A DNA stretch of 64,000 nucleotides from Malania oleifera (Eukaryota > Streptophyta > Magnoliopsida > Santalales > Ximeniaceae). Within the stretch, counting starts at the first letter, position 1; the number at the start of each line of letters is the position of its first letter. Where the stretch lies: the NCBI RefSeq assembly GCF_029873635.1, contig NC_080428.1, forward strand, positions 68,443,601 to 68,507,600, in the 5' to 3' direction. Shown piece after piece: positions 22,407 to 35,314 of this stretch. The notes under the pieces were generated by a model. It made no database searches and was not told where the DNA came from. It saw only the letters and a program-made list of their open reading frames with translations. Position numbers and translations under genes: made by a program.

Positions 22407-22909
22407 ATTGAGCCAAAAGTGGGTCAACTAGCCTAAATCAAACCGAGCCAACTTGAAGTGAACCAAGGAGTGATAAACTCATGAGATAAAGGAAAAAGAC
22501 TTAAATTAAATTCCATGGTTATACAAGGTTTCTGGTCCACCTTATGTGGTCTTGATTGAGTATGAACCTCATTAAGTGGCTCGAAGATTTATCCATTTTG
22601 CTTGGATGAGCCGATGAACCCTCAAATGGATCAGACTGAGTTGACTCCCCTTTAACTGGTTTGGATTGAGTCACGAACTCTTCAATTAACATAAATTGGG
22701 GTCAAACTCAGTAGCTCAGATTGAGTTGGGGCCCTCAAGGTTGGTCCAAAATAAGTCAAATGGTTCGGGTGAAAAATTATAAAAATGATTGAGCCTTGAT
22801 TTTCTCAAATAACATACAAAACCACTTATATTGAACCAAAGCAATCGGCACAAAGCAGACTCTTGAATTTTTGAACTAAATTTCTTTAACTCAGTAAAAA
22901 TGGGGGACA
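22407..22909. other. Non-coding spacer
   Basis: No gene recognised. Short direct repeats of 'GATTGAGT' and 'GAACCAAG'-like words occur. The right end has a purine run 'AAATGGGGGACA' (22898-22910). Confidence 0.3.
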
Positions 22910-22910
22910 A

Positions 22911-23290
22911 CTGATATCACATAAAAAGAAAATTGGAAAAACAAATTAATGAAAGGAAAAAATCAAGATTTTATAATTAACTTTCAATTATTACCATTAA
23001 ACCAAGATGAAACCTCCCACAATCAAAATAACTAGCAAATAAATGCCAAATTTAATAGGGGCATGTCATCCTCAACTATAAAAGAGACATCCATAGAGAA
23101 AGTAAGCATCTCATTCTTATCCACTCTTTCTTATTGTCGCAATCTTATCCTCTCAATGTCCCTAACTTAGGCATTAGAGCGATCCCCGAAGTACACCCTA
23201 GGTCCGCTAAGATTCTATTGTTCGATTTCTTGTAGGTGGTCATGGTAAAAATTTAGTCTACATCTATTAGCCAATTTTTGGTGGCAACAC
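22911..23290 (+). repeat. Possible LTR remnant with polypurine tract and TATA box
   Basis: A purine-rich 'AAATGGGGGACA' precedes TGATATCACATAAAA. A TATA-like CTATAAAAGAG lies at about 23078, followed by a pyrimidine-rich stretch and 'TTTTTGGTGGCAACACA'. This order (polypurine tract, U3, TATA, U5, possible primer site) suggests the 3' LTR of an unassigned gypsy element. No second LTR or coding part was seen, so this is tentative. Confidence 0.3.
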
Positions 23291-23700
23291 ATCAACTTTG
23301 CTTTTATAAAGATAAGATGGTCAATTAAAAGAGGGGATGTACGTGTCACTATACTTAAATGTAAAGGAAAGCCGATTAGAAAAATGAATAGAAAGAACCA
23401 TTTAAAAATGAAAAAAAAAGAAGACTAACTATGATTACTTCATCATCATATTGCTAATTTCCATTTTATTATATTTTATGAAAATATGTAGCAAAATATT
23501 TGCATTCAACTTAGATGGACTGTAGGTATATATGTAATACAAGGTAAATTGATTAGTATATAAAGTTAAAAAAATTGAATTCCATTATAAATTGCTTAAA
23601 TTCTTGAGAATAGATCGATTGTTGCAAAAAAGGACATGAAGTGTTTTGAGAAAATTTTACGTACACCGGATGTATACATTGGATCTAATTTGATTTTTTC

Positions 23701-23731
<31 letters not shown>

Positions 23732-24780
23732 AAACTATAAAACTAAATTAAACAATTTTCATGATGACGAAATCATACTAGCTAGATTGGGGATGTTTCA
23801 TTGCAAATGGATGGGAGTTTAGCCACTTAATTTAAAATTTCAGCCCTCATTCACTACAGATTCTACAGCTGTAAATATCATTAGAGAACATGAAAAACAC
23901 ATATAAAACATATTTTTCTACAATAATTACACAACAACTATTATTCATTTACACACACAGATTATGCACAACCATAAAGGAAACCTCCTCAACATCAACT
24001 AAAGAGCCCAAACTAAACATCCTAATTTATTTAACCCGACACTAAGATTATGATTATGAAACATACTAATATACTTTTATGTAGAATGTTTTTAATGGTT
24101 GAAGTTTGAGATTTTCATGTTGAAATTAGGCCTTACATTTATGTCTTAAGATGGTTAAAAAGGTATATAAGACGAGACATGGACTATCTCCCGATCTTAG
24201 CTACTTTCGATTAGTCTTGAACTTCCAACTAAAAAAAAAGGGCAAACACGAGGATATATTGTTGGAAAAATGAATTTGAAAATAAGATGCGAAAAATAAA
24301 TTTGAAAAAACTTATCAGTTGAAGCATGCTAGCACTGCCATTAGGGAAGATTGTCCTCGTTTCAATACGAAGTAGAAGACTTGTTGGCATCTACCCTCAC
24401 GATATAATAACTTGTCTAATTGGCGTGTGCTCACCAAGGCTCACCAATTGAGTAATAGGAACAACACAATTTGGTTAAGGCGAGAAGATATATTACACCA
24501 ATGACCACATGAAAGAGATCACAATTGGATTATCAATTAAAAAATTTTCAAATCAAAAAATTTATTTTAGGAAGAAATAAGATCATAATATTTTTGTAGT
24601 TACAAATGTCTATCTCAAGATTTATATATATAATTACCATAAAATAGTCACAAAACAATTAAAAAAAATGGTCACAAAATATTTAATAGTAATGGCTACA
24701 AAGTGGACATATAAACTATCATAATTGTTTTATAATGGTTAATAAAATTAAATTAATTTTAAAAAAAGCAGTAAGAGCCA
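23291..24780. other. AT-rich DNA without recognised features
   Basis: No gene, RNA gene or element end recognised. It includes a (TA)n run at 23699-23723 and A-rich stretches. Confidence 0.4.
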
Positions 24781-25646
24781 AAAAAATACTAACACAAGGG
24801 GAGTAATGTTGAGAGGGAGATAGAGAGAGGAGAGGGAGGTTGGGGGGCAGGTAGGTTGGAATCTTGGGAAGGATGTGGATAGGGATACGGATAGGGATAG
24901 GGATATGGAGCATGATCATATTCATACATTACTGATAGAGAGTACGAACAAGAAAGGTCTGTATCAGCTGTAGTTCACTCCCTCCTAACTTTATATAAAT
25001 ATATATACACAGAAGTATTAAAAGTAAAGGAGGGGAAACCGTAAGGGGAGGCCGGTGAGGCAGTGGCAGTACTGAACTGTGAAAGCGCATATGCTGGCCT
25101 GGACCGATCCAGGGAATGGATATATATATATATATTGCGCAGAGCTACCTTACCTTGGTTTGCTGCCACCACTCCATCTATATATTATATATGCAGTTGG
25201 TACGTACTGCATCAGTAGTGCATGCAGGTGCAGACGACTGGTGCATGTACTCGATCAGATGATTATGAATTATACATACATAAAATATGATATTAAATTG
25301 AACCCACACTGAGTTAATTTGTTTTTGGGTAATTGCTGGTTCTACTGTTGCATATACAAACGCAAACGCACACGCACACGCAGTAGTAATACTTCGCAGA
25401 AAAAGAAAAAGTGGTTATCAAATTGTTTTGGCTTAAAGCTTCTGATGCAACTCCAGCTGCTAGTCTTTTCCACCACCTCGATCCCCACTCTTCCTAACCT
25501 CTACTCATTCCTCCCTCCCTCCCTCCCTCTGGCTCTGGAGGTTCATTAATTAGAGAATGTGCTTTCCCCCCCTCCTTTTCATTTATATATAGCCTACCAT
25601 TTATCTTCTCTTTAAGTACCTCTGCTCTGTTATGATAATTTCATTT

Positions 25647-25700
<54 letters not shown>

Positions 25701-25720
25701 ACTTCTTCATTTTAGGGCCG
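24781..25720. other. GA/CT-rich intergenic segment with microsatellites
   Basis: Contains purine-rich 24800-24860, a GGATAG-type short repeat (24875-24910), (TA)n at 25122-25135, a (CCCT)n run near 25508-25530 and a long (CT)n tract at 25646-25696. A TATA-like TTTATATATAGCC lies at 25582-25594 before the (CT)n tract, which resembles a plant promoter and 5' leader, but no coding sequence follows. It could be an untranslated or non-coding transcription unit; nothing more can be supported. Confidence 0.3.
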
Positions 25721-26628
25721 GACTAATTTATGTATGGGATAGAAGAATCTTTTCTTAGCTTCTACCCTTCTTTAGGTAATTAAGTAGAGATGAGTTAAGA
25801 AAGTTGAATTCCCCTCTCATTCACGTTGACATGGTCCATATCACTAATAGTCTTCTATATATCTTGTCGAAACATGAACATATTACACATTCAAGTCGTA
25901 CTCAATGGCTTAGATTTAAACGGAACCTGACTCGTTCAGCATTTCTTGAGGCAAACTAAGAGGATTCCTAAAATAAATATGATCGTATTCTGGCTAAGTA
26001 ATTATTCATTTATCATAATAAATAAGTCTCAAAAAGGGTAGAGCTAGCAAGGTGGGCAGATTATCTAAGTGAATATTAGTCAATTGTTCAAAGGACTAAA
26101 GTGTAAGTCATGGCTAGTCTTGGACAAATTATACAGCGATTCTTCTCCTCTACGTGTTTGTGTGTCTATTTCTTAAATTGTACACTTGATAAAAATGAAT
26201 CCCTCTCTTATACTAATGGATGTACAATTAATTTACCATATGTCTAACATTTAATATACGAGTACATGGACACATAGAGGGAGAGGTCCCCTGGTTGTGG
26301 CTTGGTGCCTCAAGGGTAGTCGATTAATTTATGATTGGATCATTTCTATCAAAATGTCTACACACATATTAGTCAAGGTTAACATGTATATATATATATA
26401 TAAAATAATGTGAGCATTTATATTTAAAAAAAAATATATTAAACAATATTTTAATAAAAGCTTGAAAGAAATCAGTGTAATTTAAAATATTTAAAGGATA
26501 TGACAGTGGGAGTTTAGTCCTAATATTTTCTTAATAGCAAATTAAGAAAAACTTTACACCTCTTAAGTAGATTTTCAAAAGAGATCGATTGAGGTCATGT
26601 CAAATTGATGCAACTACAATCAATCTAT
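25721..26628. other. AT-rich spacer without recognised features
   Basis: No gene recognised; a (TA)n run is at 26388-26402. Confidence 0.4.
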
Positions 26629-26633
26629 GCAAT

Positions 26634-27208
26634 TGTTGTAAATAAGGATCGGATATAGAATGCATTGCAGAATAAAAATGCAACAAGTAAATTAAACTCA
26701 ACCAGTAAATAAGAAATACCAACACAACAACAGGATTTATGTGGTTCGGCAAAGCCTACATCCACAGAAGTAATGGCACATGAATTTGACAAAGGATATA
26801 TCAAAGTACACATTACACTTTACAAATGATCACACACATTGTCAATATACGCCCAGAATGACATATATAACAGTCCCTTGGAGGTTTCCCTCAAATTACC
26901 CAGCCACCCTAACGTTTAAATTCAAAATTCAAAAAACTCTCGCAGCCCAGAAGCACTAGTTGACGAGAATAGGAGATTCATCGACGAGACAAAGAAGGAC
27001 ACTCATCGACTAGTTTGGCCACTCGTTAACGACTCCATTTTTCTGCTCTTGGTATCTCAGAAACTTTGAACTTTTGGGCCTCTCGGGACCTCCTCGTCGG
27101 CAAGGATAGGACACTCATCGTTGAGTCCCTACTATGCATCCCCCTTATGTTTTTCTTCCTTCCTTTGTTTATGAAACTCCAAGTCTAAGAGCCACACCAT
27201 AAACAATA
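26634..27208 (-). repeat. 3' LTR of the truncated copia element
   Basis: About 575 bp. Its low end TGTTGTAAATAAGG mirrors a minus-strand CA end; its high end lies next to the polypurine tract, with TATTG in place of the expected TGTTG. It carries a U3 array of CATCGACGAG-type motifs (26950-27122) and the common 'ATGTGGTTCGGCAAAGCC' leader motif near 26740. Confidence 0.65.
26950..27122. repeat. CATCGACGAG-type motif array in a copia LTR
   Basis: Five variants (AGTTGACGAGA, CATCGACGAGA, CATCGACTAG, CGTTAACGA, CATCGTTGAG). The same motif family fills the U3 of gypsy LTRs elsewhere in the window, although this LTR belongs to copia. Confidence 0.7.
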
Positions 27209-27229
27209 ATCTCCACCTTGGCAATAATA

Positions 27230-27464
27230 CGCCCCTTAGGAGAATGCTGAAAAACATGTTTAACTGCTTCACTTTGAATTTGAAAACGCTCGGTTGTGTT
27301 TGTCTCCCTTCTATCAATTGGAAACATGGAGTAAGTCCAAGCAACACTTAAAATTTTCAGAAGTAACCGATTTCGTCAAAATATCCGCAGCATTTTCAGA
27401 AGTGTGAACCTTATCCAATACAAGTTCACTTAAAGTAATCAACTCTCGAACCCTATGAAACCTC
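27230..27464 (-). pseudogene. Copia RNase H C terminus (broken)
   Basis: RNase H degrades the template RNA. The minus strand reads 'RFHRVRELITLSELVLDKVHT', 'SENAADILTKSVTSENFK' and 'CCLDLL', the conserved end of copia polyproteins. It joins across the nested LTR to 31888-31971, where 'LHCDNQSVIY' and 'YHARTKHIDV' are read with one TAG stop between them. The C-terminal tail leads to the polypurine tract. Confidence 0.82.
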
Positions 27465-29385
27465 ACATCTATGACGACCTCAAAATTTATATCATTTATA
27501 TATATATGAACTACTCTAATACCCCCTGTTATGAAACTTGAGCCTCGGAAGGCACTGGGGTAAATCTAAATATAAAATCATACCTATGCAGCAAAAATGT
27601 AATCCATACATCCATACACATCATACAATACCGGAAATTTGTATTTCTAAACCATAACTATATAATACATCTCTCTCTCCAAAATATCTATCCCAAAATA
27701 CAAAATCTTGCACAAACTTACCCTCTAAACTAGGGTAACCAATATACTCTCTATCCGCGAGCCTGATCTGCTCGCCCTGCGGGCTCACCTGAAAAATATT
27801 AAAGTTATGGAGTGAGTCGACGCTCAGTTAGTAGAAATATGCTATTACTAGTGTGTGACAACTAAGTTAGGAATACTGTTTAAATAACAACTGAACTATA
27901 ATACAATAGTAAATATGTAAAGCATATCTTTCTTTTCACAATTTAAAATATAACTGTATCATCTGTATTTTTTACTTTTCATACTGCTAATATCATACTA
28001 TACTCATAAGATATTGTAAAACTGTATACATATACATAACTGTGCTTTATCCCTAGAACTCTGTGTGTCATGATTTAACCCCTCATGACAGGGTTGTGCG
28101 GCCCAAAGGCGGGACTTAATTTGGTTGGCCCTCTAGATAAGTCAATATACTTTACACTACCTTAGCCAGGCCAAACTACATACTTTCCTAGGCGCGGGAC
28201 TGGCTGCTACCTCGTCAAACCGTCCCCCTCAACCTAGCGAACTAGGGAGCCGCATCCTCTCCAAGCACAGTTTGACGGTACTTACACACTATCTGAGATA
28301 TGTGGTTGCACTCTATTCTGTATATAATAACGGTACCGTGCTCTGTATTCTTTATCCGTATCTGTCTGCAATCATTCCTCAGGGATCTGATACTATATAT
28401 ATATATATATACATATATACTCTTTTACTGTTTTCATCATATTTCTAAAATTATCATAACGCTATCTTTTGTACTGTAAATACTGTAATCTCTGTATGCT
28501 GTATTTGTAGCATCTTGATGCTATCCTTATATATCTGTTTGTATACTCTGTCTATATACTATGTCTGTATACTCTGTATGTTATGGTAATAGGAAACATG
28601 ATAAACTATGAATACTATATATATTGTTCTGAATAAAGCTGTAATATACTGATTTGAGTAAACTGTAATATACTATTCTGGATAAATATTTGTGATATAC
28701 TGATCTGTATAAAACTATAACATACTGATCTGAGTAAAACTGTAATTTACTATTCTGGATAAATGTCTGTGATATACTGATCTGTATAAAACTATAACAT
28801 ACTGATTTGAGTAAAACTGTAATATACTATTATGGATAAATATCTATGATATACTGTCTATATCTGTGCATTATATTTATAGTATGATATACTGTAAAAA
28901 CTATATAAGTTCTTTATCACATAAATATCTACTCAGGCCACGTAAGCATTTAAAACTCATATTCTGTAAAAATGGGTAATAAGCTGGTATATACGTATGT
29001 GTAAAATCTCTGATAACATTATAAAAATTCCTAACATAGCATATTTCTCTTACCTTAAATCTGAAAAGCCTCTTACTGAACTTTAGCTTTACACCCGCAG
29101 GGTTCTCCACTCAACATCCTGAAAAGAACATTTCCCAGAACAAAATATCAGTATTTTCTTATCTACAACATTTCTTATAATTACAAGGAAGACATAATCT
29201 GAATAAAATACCTTACCTTGGATTTGGGATGAATTCAAACCAACTTCTCCCACGATCAGCTCTTGCAAACTTGCAGAGAACTTCGCTAGGAGCGTCGTGT
29301 TGGCCTTGGATTTTCGATCCTGTGAGAAACGGGACCAGGATCGAAAAGAGAAGGAGGGAGAGACATTTTAGAGATAGATAGAGAG

Positions 29386-29403
<18 letters not shown>

Positions 29404-29477
<74 letters not shown>

Positions 29478-29478
29478 T
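29404..29478. repeat. (GA)n microsatellite
   Basis: A long GA tract next to TATATA. On the minus strand it is a (CT)n leader directly downstream of the TATA box at 29524, as in the other gypsy LTRs. Confidence 0.9.
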
Positions 29479-29537
29479 GAATGATTGCTGTGCCAAATTC
29501 TACAATTTAATCGGGGTTTTCACTATTTATAGCCCTG

Positions 29538-29706
29538 GATTCATCGACGAGACACGTCATTTCGATAATGAGTCTTTAAGGAATTTCGTCGACAAACTTC
29601 CTCCCTTGTTGACGAATTTCAGACTGCCCCAAAAACCTCTCTTGGTATTTTCTCGTCAACGAGATGTGGCTTCATCGATGAGGACTCCTTATGCCCTTGC
29701 TGATGA
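29538..29706. repeat. TTCGTCGACAAA-type palindrome array
   Basis: Six variants (for example TTCATCGACGAGA near 29541, TTTCGTCGACAAA near 29584, TCTCGTCAACGAGA near 29651) directly upstream, on the minus strand, of the TATA box at 29524-29531. Confidence 0.82.
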
Positions 29707-29737
29707 ACTCCCTGTGTAAAATTTCTCGGGCTATTAC

Positions 29738-29850
29738 TGTAACTTCCTCAAAATTCTCACCATTTTTTTTTTATAATAAGAAATTACTCCAATATCTGAA
29801 AATAATGGGCATCTCTATGCAACGGAAAACATAAATCACATAACCACATA

Positions 29851-29892
<42 letters not shown>

Positions 29893-31876
29893 ACCAGAAT
29901 TCAGTATTTTCAACCATAGCTACATAATACCTTTCTCTCTCCAGTGTCAACTACCCCAAAAAAATACAAAACCCTACACCAAACTTATCCTACATCTAGG
30001 GTGACCAAGTGATCTCTATCCGCGAACCTGATCCGCTCGCCTAGCGGCTCACATGAAAAATGTTAAAGTAATGGGGTGAGTCAACGCTCAATAAGTGGAA
30101 ATATGCTATTACTAGTGTGTGGTGACCAAGTCATAAAATTATAACATTAAAATATATAAAACTGCATGAACTAGAAAATCTGCAAAACACATATATAGAA
30201 GCGTAAAACATTTGCATCATCTGAACTTTTATCATTCATACTACTATATCATACTATATACAACAAAAACGGTAAAACTGTATACATATAAATAACTGTG
30301 TTTTTTCCCTGGGACTCTGTATATCATGATTTAACCCCTTATGACAGGGTTGTGCGGCCCGTAAGTAGGACTTAACCTGGTCAGTCTTCCAAGTAAGTCA
30401 CTATACTCTACACTACTCCATCCTGGCCAAACTGTATACACTCCTAAGCTCGGGACTGGCTGCTACCTCGTCAAACCAGCCCCCTCCACCCAGCGAACTG
30501 GGGAGCTGCATACTCTCCGAGCACGGTTGATGGTACCCATACACTATTTGAGATATGTTGTTGCACTCTATCTGTATCTAGCAACAGTATCGTGCTCTGT
30601 ATTCTACATCTGTATTGTATCTGTCTGTAATATTTCCACAGGGATCTGATACTATATATATACATACTATACTCTTTATATTGTTTTCATTATATTTCCA
30701 AAATAACCATAACACTATATTACTATACTATAAATACTGTAACATCTGTAGCATCTTGATGCTCTAACTGTGTAATCTGTCTGTACTTTCTTTCTATATA
30801 ATCTGTCTGTACTTCCTTTCTGTATAATATAAGTGTCATGGCATTTAAGAGAACATAACTTTCTATATACACTGTATATACTATTTTGAATAAATATCTG
30901 TATACTGATATATATATATAGCTGCCTATATAATCATTTGAAATAAACTATATATGTATACAAATTTTGTCTATATAAAAGCTGCAATTATCTAACTATA
31001 TCTGTATAACTTGAAATACTGAAAAACTACATAAACTCCATATCAATATCATATACTCAGGCCCCACATGCTTTAAAAATTCATATCCTGTATAATATCT
31101 GGTATACATGCATACACATATAAAATTTTTGATAACGTAAGTAAATCTCCTAGCATAGCATATTTCCCTCACCTTATCTCTGAAAAGTTCTTACTGTACT
31201 CTAACCCTATACCTGCAGGGTTCTCCACTCAACACCTTGAAAATCACATCCCCCATAACAAAACATTAGTATTTCTTCGTGTATAGTATTTCTTATAACT
31301 AAGGGAAAGAAAAATGCCGAATAAAATGCCTTACCCTGAGATTGAGATGAAATCCAAACTAACTCCACCAATGATAAGCTTTAGTAGACTTGTAGAGAAC
31401 TTCACCAGGAGTGTCGTGGTCGCTTCAGATCGTCGATCTAGAGTAAAACGGGCCCGAAATCGAAGAGAGAAGGAAGGAGGGGCGTAGAGAGGAAATAAGA
31501 AAGGATTTGTGCCAAATAATGGTGAAAAATCTGGGTTTTCACTATTTATAGGGCCGAATTCGTCGACAAGGCACGTCACCTTATCGACAAGTCCTTTAAT
31601 AATTTCATCGATAAACTTTCCCATCGATGAATTTTAGACTATCCAAAAACCCTTCTCGGTATCATCTCTTCGACGAGGCGTGGCTTCTTCGACGAGGTCC
31701 CTTTATGCACTCGTCGACGAGGCCCCATGTAAGAATTCCGGGTTATTATCTCCAAAGTGCAATGTCGTCGATGAAAGTGAAGCGTTCGGCGACGAAGCCT
31801 GCTACCACCTTTTATTTCTGTTTTCATTTCCCTTCCTCTTTATTATTTAAAAACCATTATTTTTCGGGTCGTTGCA
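29738..31876 (-). mobile_element. Gypsy-type solo LTR inserted in the tip of a related LTR
   Basis: It starts TGTAACTTCC and ends GGGTCGTTGCA, with the perfect target duplication ATTAC (29733-29737 and 31877-31881). Length 2139 bp. It has the same block order as 27470-31882 ('GATCCGCTCGCCTAGCGG' near 30040, 'GGGTTGTGCGGCCC' near 30347, TATA at 31543-31550, palindrome array 31557-31803). It lies six bases inside the outer end of the host LTR. Confidence 0.9.
31557..31803. repeat. TTCGTCGACGAGG-type palindrome array
   Basis: Nine variants, for example ATTCGTCGACAA near 31559 and ACTCGTCGACGAG near 31710. On the minus strand it lies upstream of TATAAATA at 31543-31550. Confidence 0.85.
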
Positions 31877-31971
31877 ATTACAACATCAATATGTTTAGTT
31901 CTAGCATGGTATACCTAATTCTTCGCCGAGTAAATGACACTCTGATTGTCACAATGCAGCACCACTCCATC

Positions 31972-32458
31972 TTGCTATAATCCTTGCTCTTTGACCAAAC
32001 CACTCACTATCTCCTCCCAAGTTATTGTAGGTCTACCCCTTCTACTGCCCCCCCACAGTAACTAAGTCACTATTCCTCTTAGGTGCACTATGTGGCCCAC
32101 GTTGCAAGTGTCCATACCATCTGAGTCGTCCCTCCGTTATCTTATCTTCTATAGGAGCTACACCTAAATTACCATGAATATATTCATTCCTTAATTTATC
32201 TTTCAATGTTATACCACTCATCCATATCAGCATTCTTATCTAGGTAACTTTTACTTTTTGGATATTATGTTTCTTCGTCGCTCAACATTCCGATCCATAT
32301 AGCATGGCTGGTCTTATAGCTGTCCTATAAAACTTCCCTTTCAATTTTAAGGGTATTCTATGATCACATAGCACACTTGAAGCACTTCTCCATTTTACCT
32401 AACTTGCTTTGACTCTATGCATTACATCATCTTCAATTTCTCCTTTAGCTTGCATAAC
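31972..32458 (-). pseudogene. RTE-type LINE reverse transcriptase, C-terminal fragment
   Basis: The minus strand reads '[20 protein letters not shown]', then 'RMLIWMSGITLKDKLRNEYI', 'LGVAPIEDKITEGRLRWYGH' and, after a frameshift, 'RRGRPTITWEEIVS'. These are hallmarks of the C-terminal part of RTE-clade non-LTR retrotransposons of plants. There are stops and at least two frameshifts. The 5' side breaks off near 32458, and the 3' side joins copia RNase H near 31972. LINE copies are commonly 5'-truncated, so this fits a dead-on-arrival insertion or a deletion junction. Confidence 0.82.
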
Positions 32459-35271
32459 TTGTTCAATATATTATCTTGAATTAAATTTTCAAGATCTCAC
32501 TCAAGCATTAAATCCTTATCATCTATGAGTGCAGATTCATTTGGGCCATATTGTGGTACATATCATGTGATGCCCCGATTTTTTATACCACTTTTTTTTT
32601 TTTTTTTAATATATAAACAATATTAAACAATCATATATCGGCCACGTCAACACCTCTGATACAACTCACATGACCCAACCCACATTAGGCACCGGGTAAA
32701 CAGGTATTTCATTTATATTAACCTACAGCGGAAGTCATAAAATACAAACTATCTAGAATACAATACCCAGAGTATCATTATACATAAACATATACATTTC
32801 TATTATACCCAAAATAACACAACCCTAGGGGAATTACACCTCCCTAGTCCAACACTCACCCTGTATATCAAGGTATCCGCTCCACACTATCTTAGAACCC
32901 TTTCACCTGGTCTGTCTTTATTCCCTGAAAAGTTTAGATAATTTGGGTGAGACACATCTCATTAAGATGAAATAAATTATTTACAGTGTGTGGCAATATA
33001 AGTTCAGTTATATCAAAATACTCATTAAAATGATTTCCATCTAAGAAAGTATACAAGTTCATTTTCATACTTGTATAGATATACATCACAAGCTTTTAAA
33101 AGATTTTAATTTCGTTTCCAAAATAATTTGTACACAACTCATGTTTACCAGTGAAGTTCCTTAGAATAGGGAAGCTTACCTGCCCATACAAGCAGCTTCC
33201 CTATGCATTGATATCATTTGCAACCTTACCCAATTACTCGGGTTCAATTGCAATTGATAATTATCAAGGCACTCACCCTACTCAGCAAGCCATCAGGCAG
33301 AGACTTTTACTTTGCCTCATTTATTTATATTAATAACTCAAACTATTTCTTCCCACATTTTCTTTAATTGCATTTCCATTTTCATTTCATTTCCATTTTC
33401 ATTGCATTTGCATTTTCATCTAACTCATGAGTGTCCCTGATAACAAATATACTTGTGTCTGTAACTCATGGTTACCCTGAGCATATTCACTGCGCCATGC
33501 TTACCCCCATGGTCAGGGTTATGTGGCCCGAAGGCTGGATCTAACTGTAGTTGGCTGACTCGGTTAGATCAAAATATCATATCACACATCCCGTATCTAT
33601 AGTATGACTGGCCGGCCTATAGCCCTGATCTGGACTCAAGGGACACAACAACTCTACTATACAGCTCAGTCGACTGTCACGCCACATGCTCCATGAGTCC
33701 GCATGGTTGTACTAACACCATTAGCAACGATATCGTGCTCAATATCACAGTCCATCATTAGGGTTTCCATAACCATCAATCAGGGTTATCATTATCACAT
33801 ACCTGCAATCATTATGTGATATTAACATTTCATCAATCATATCTCAATGATCTCATTGTAACTTTTGCACTTTGCAATGTTCACGTTTCCCTAGTATTCA
33901 CAATCAGTATTCCCATTTCAATCATCACATTTCAATTTCCATATTGCATTTCATATTTCCTATATTCACATTCCAATATATGCATTTCAAAATTCACATT
34001 TTCATTTTCATGTTTCAATATTTTTATATCAATATACACAATTAATCTCAGATCAGTATATCTCATATCATCCCAATAAAAATGTTCTCATCATTTTCTG
34101 TGCATATTTCATCACCTCATAATAGTATATATCATGTTTCACGTATTTCAACATTTCTAAAAATACCCATATTAGTAATTCACACATTCTCATTTTCATA
34201 AAAATCATTTCTATTCACATATAAGTTTCACGTATTTTAACATTTCTCAAAATACCCATATTAGTAATTCACACATTCTCATTTTCATATAAATCATTTC
34301 TATTCACATATAAATACCAAATTTCATCATTTTCCACTAACATGTCAATAATTCTCATTTCATTATTTTCTCAAAAATTACCCATCATTATATTTTACAT
34401 TTTCCACTAACATGCCACATAGTTTTCATCTAATATTCATCATATATTAATTTCACATGGAAAAATACCATAGTTTTATTTTTCACATATTCATTCAATC
34501 AATAACATCAAAATACTGCTATAATATATTCTTCTTACCTGACTTACTGAGATCTCGCTAAAAAAATACCCAATTCCTACGTCCCTCGGCATTCGCAATG
34601 CAAAAAACCTGAAATTCACATTTATCCCAAATTATTCAACTCAACTCCCTAAATAACTTCCATTTATCACTTTCTAGATTTCATATACTCCAAATTAACA
34701 TCAAATCTAATTTTTAACACCCTTACCTGGTTTCCTGAACTATACTTGCAGGGTCTCGAAATTACACTTGCGGCGCTTACTTGAACCCTTAATTCAATTA
34801 CCTTACTTCAAACTCAGAATTCCCAATATTCTAACATATCTAAATCTACATTAATTAAATAATAATTAGCCTTTTAATAATTCCCTTATCCTAATTTTGG
34901 GGTTATGCCTACAACGATCCCACAAGAAATCTGCTCCACTAGACTTGTAGAGAATCATTCCTAGATTCTCGTGGTGGTGTCCGATTGTCAATTAGGTTTA
35001 AGATTTACGAAAAACTGAGGTAAGAGTGAGAATTTAGCTTACCTCAGGAGATATGCCTATGCCGCTCCTATAACAAATCTATTCCGGTCGAAATGACGCT
35101 GGCAGAGAATGGAGTCCAACGATATTTTTTGATTTTCGATCAGACGAATATCAGTCAAGAAATTGAGGAGAGTGGGAGAGAGAGACAGAAGAGATGAGAG
35201 AGAACATGAGAGACCGGGAGGGGCGTTGGATTCCTGCAGGAGCTTCCTGAGGTTAAGCTTCAAGAAGCTTT

Positions 35272-35314
<43 letters not shown>

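Larger units (their letters stand above)
27470..31882 (-). mobile_element. Gypsy-type solo LTR inserted in copia RNase H
   Basis: It starts TATGACGACCTC (TG changed to TA) and ends GGCTATTACA; the target duplication ACATC is perfect (27465-27469 and 31883-31887). Net length without the LTR at 29738-31876 is about 2.27 kb. It holds the family blocks 'GATCTGCTCGCCCTGCGGG' (about 27765), 'GGGTTGTGCGGCCC' (about 28090), 'GGTACCGTGCTC' (about 28333), a (GA)n tract (29404-29486), a TATA box (29524-29531, minus) and a palindrome array (29538-29706). Confidence 0.88.
26634..31971 (-). mobile_element. 3' end of a Ty1/copia element (RNase H, polypurine tract, LTR), with two nested LTRs
   Basis: On the minus strand, the RNase H C-terminal part (31888-31971 joined to 27230-27464) is followed by a polypurine tract (27209-27219, AAGGTGGAGAT) and an LTR (26634-27208). 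The element is cut off on its 5' side, where a LINE tail begins at about 31972. GCAAT at 26629-26633 is the likely left half of its target duplication. The nested gypsy solo LTR at 27470-31882 lies within RNase H and contains a second one. Confidence 0.75.

Noticed and set aside
22716-22910. Minus-strand open frame before the possible LTR remnant
   Set aside because: Short, with no gypsy or copia motif; not enough to call an internal region.
24870-24915. Telomere-like GGATAG repeats
   Set aside because: The unit is not the plant telomere TTTAGGG and there are only a few copies.
25440-25560. Possible miR482-like sequence near 25487-25510
   Set aside because: The match to the mature miRNA is partial and no pairing arm was found within a normal precursor distance.
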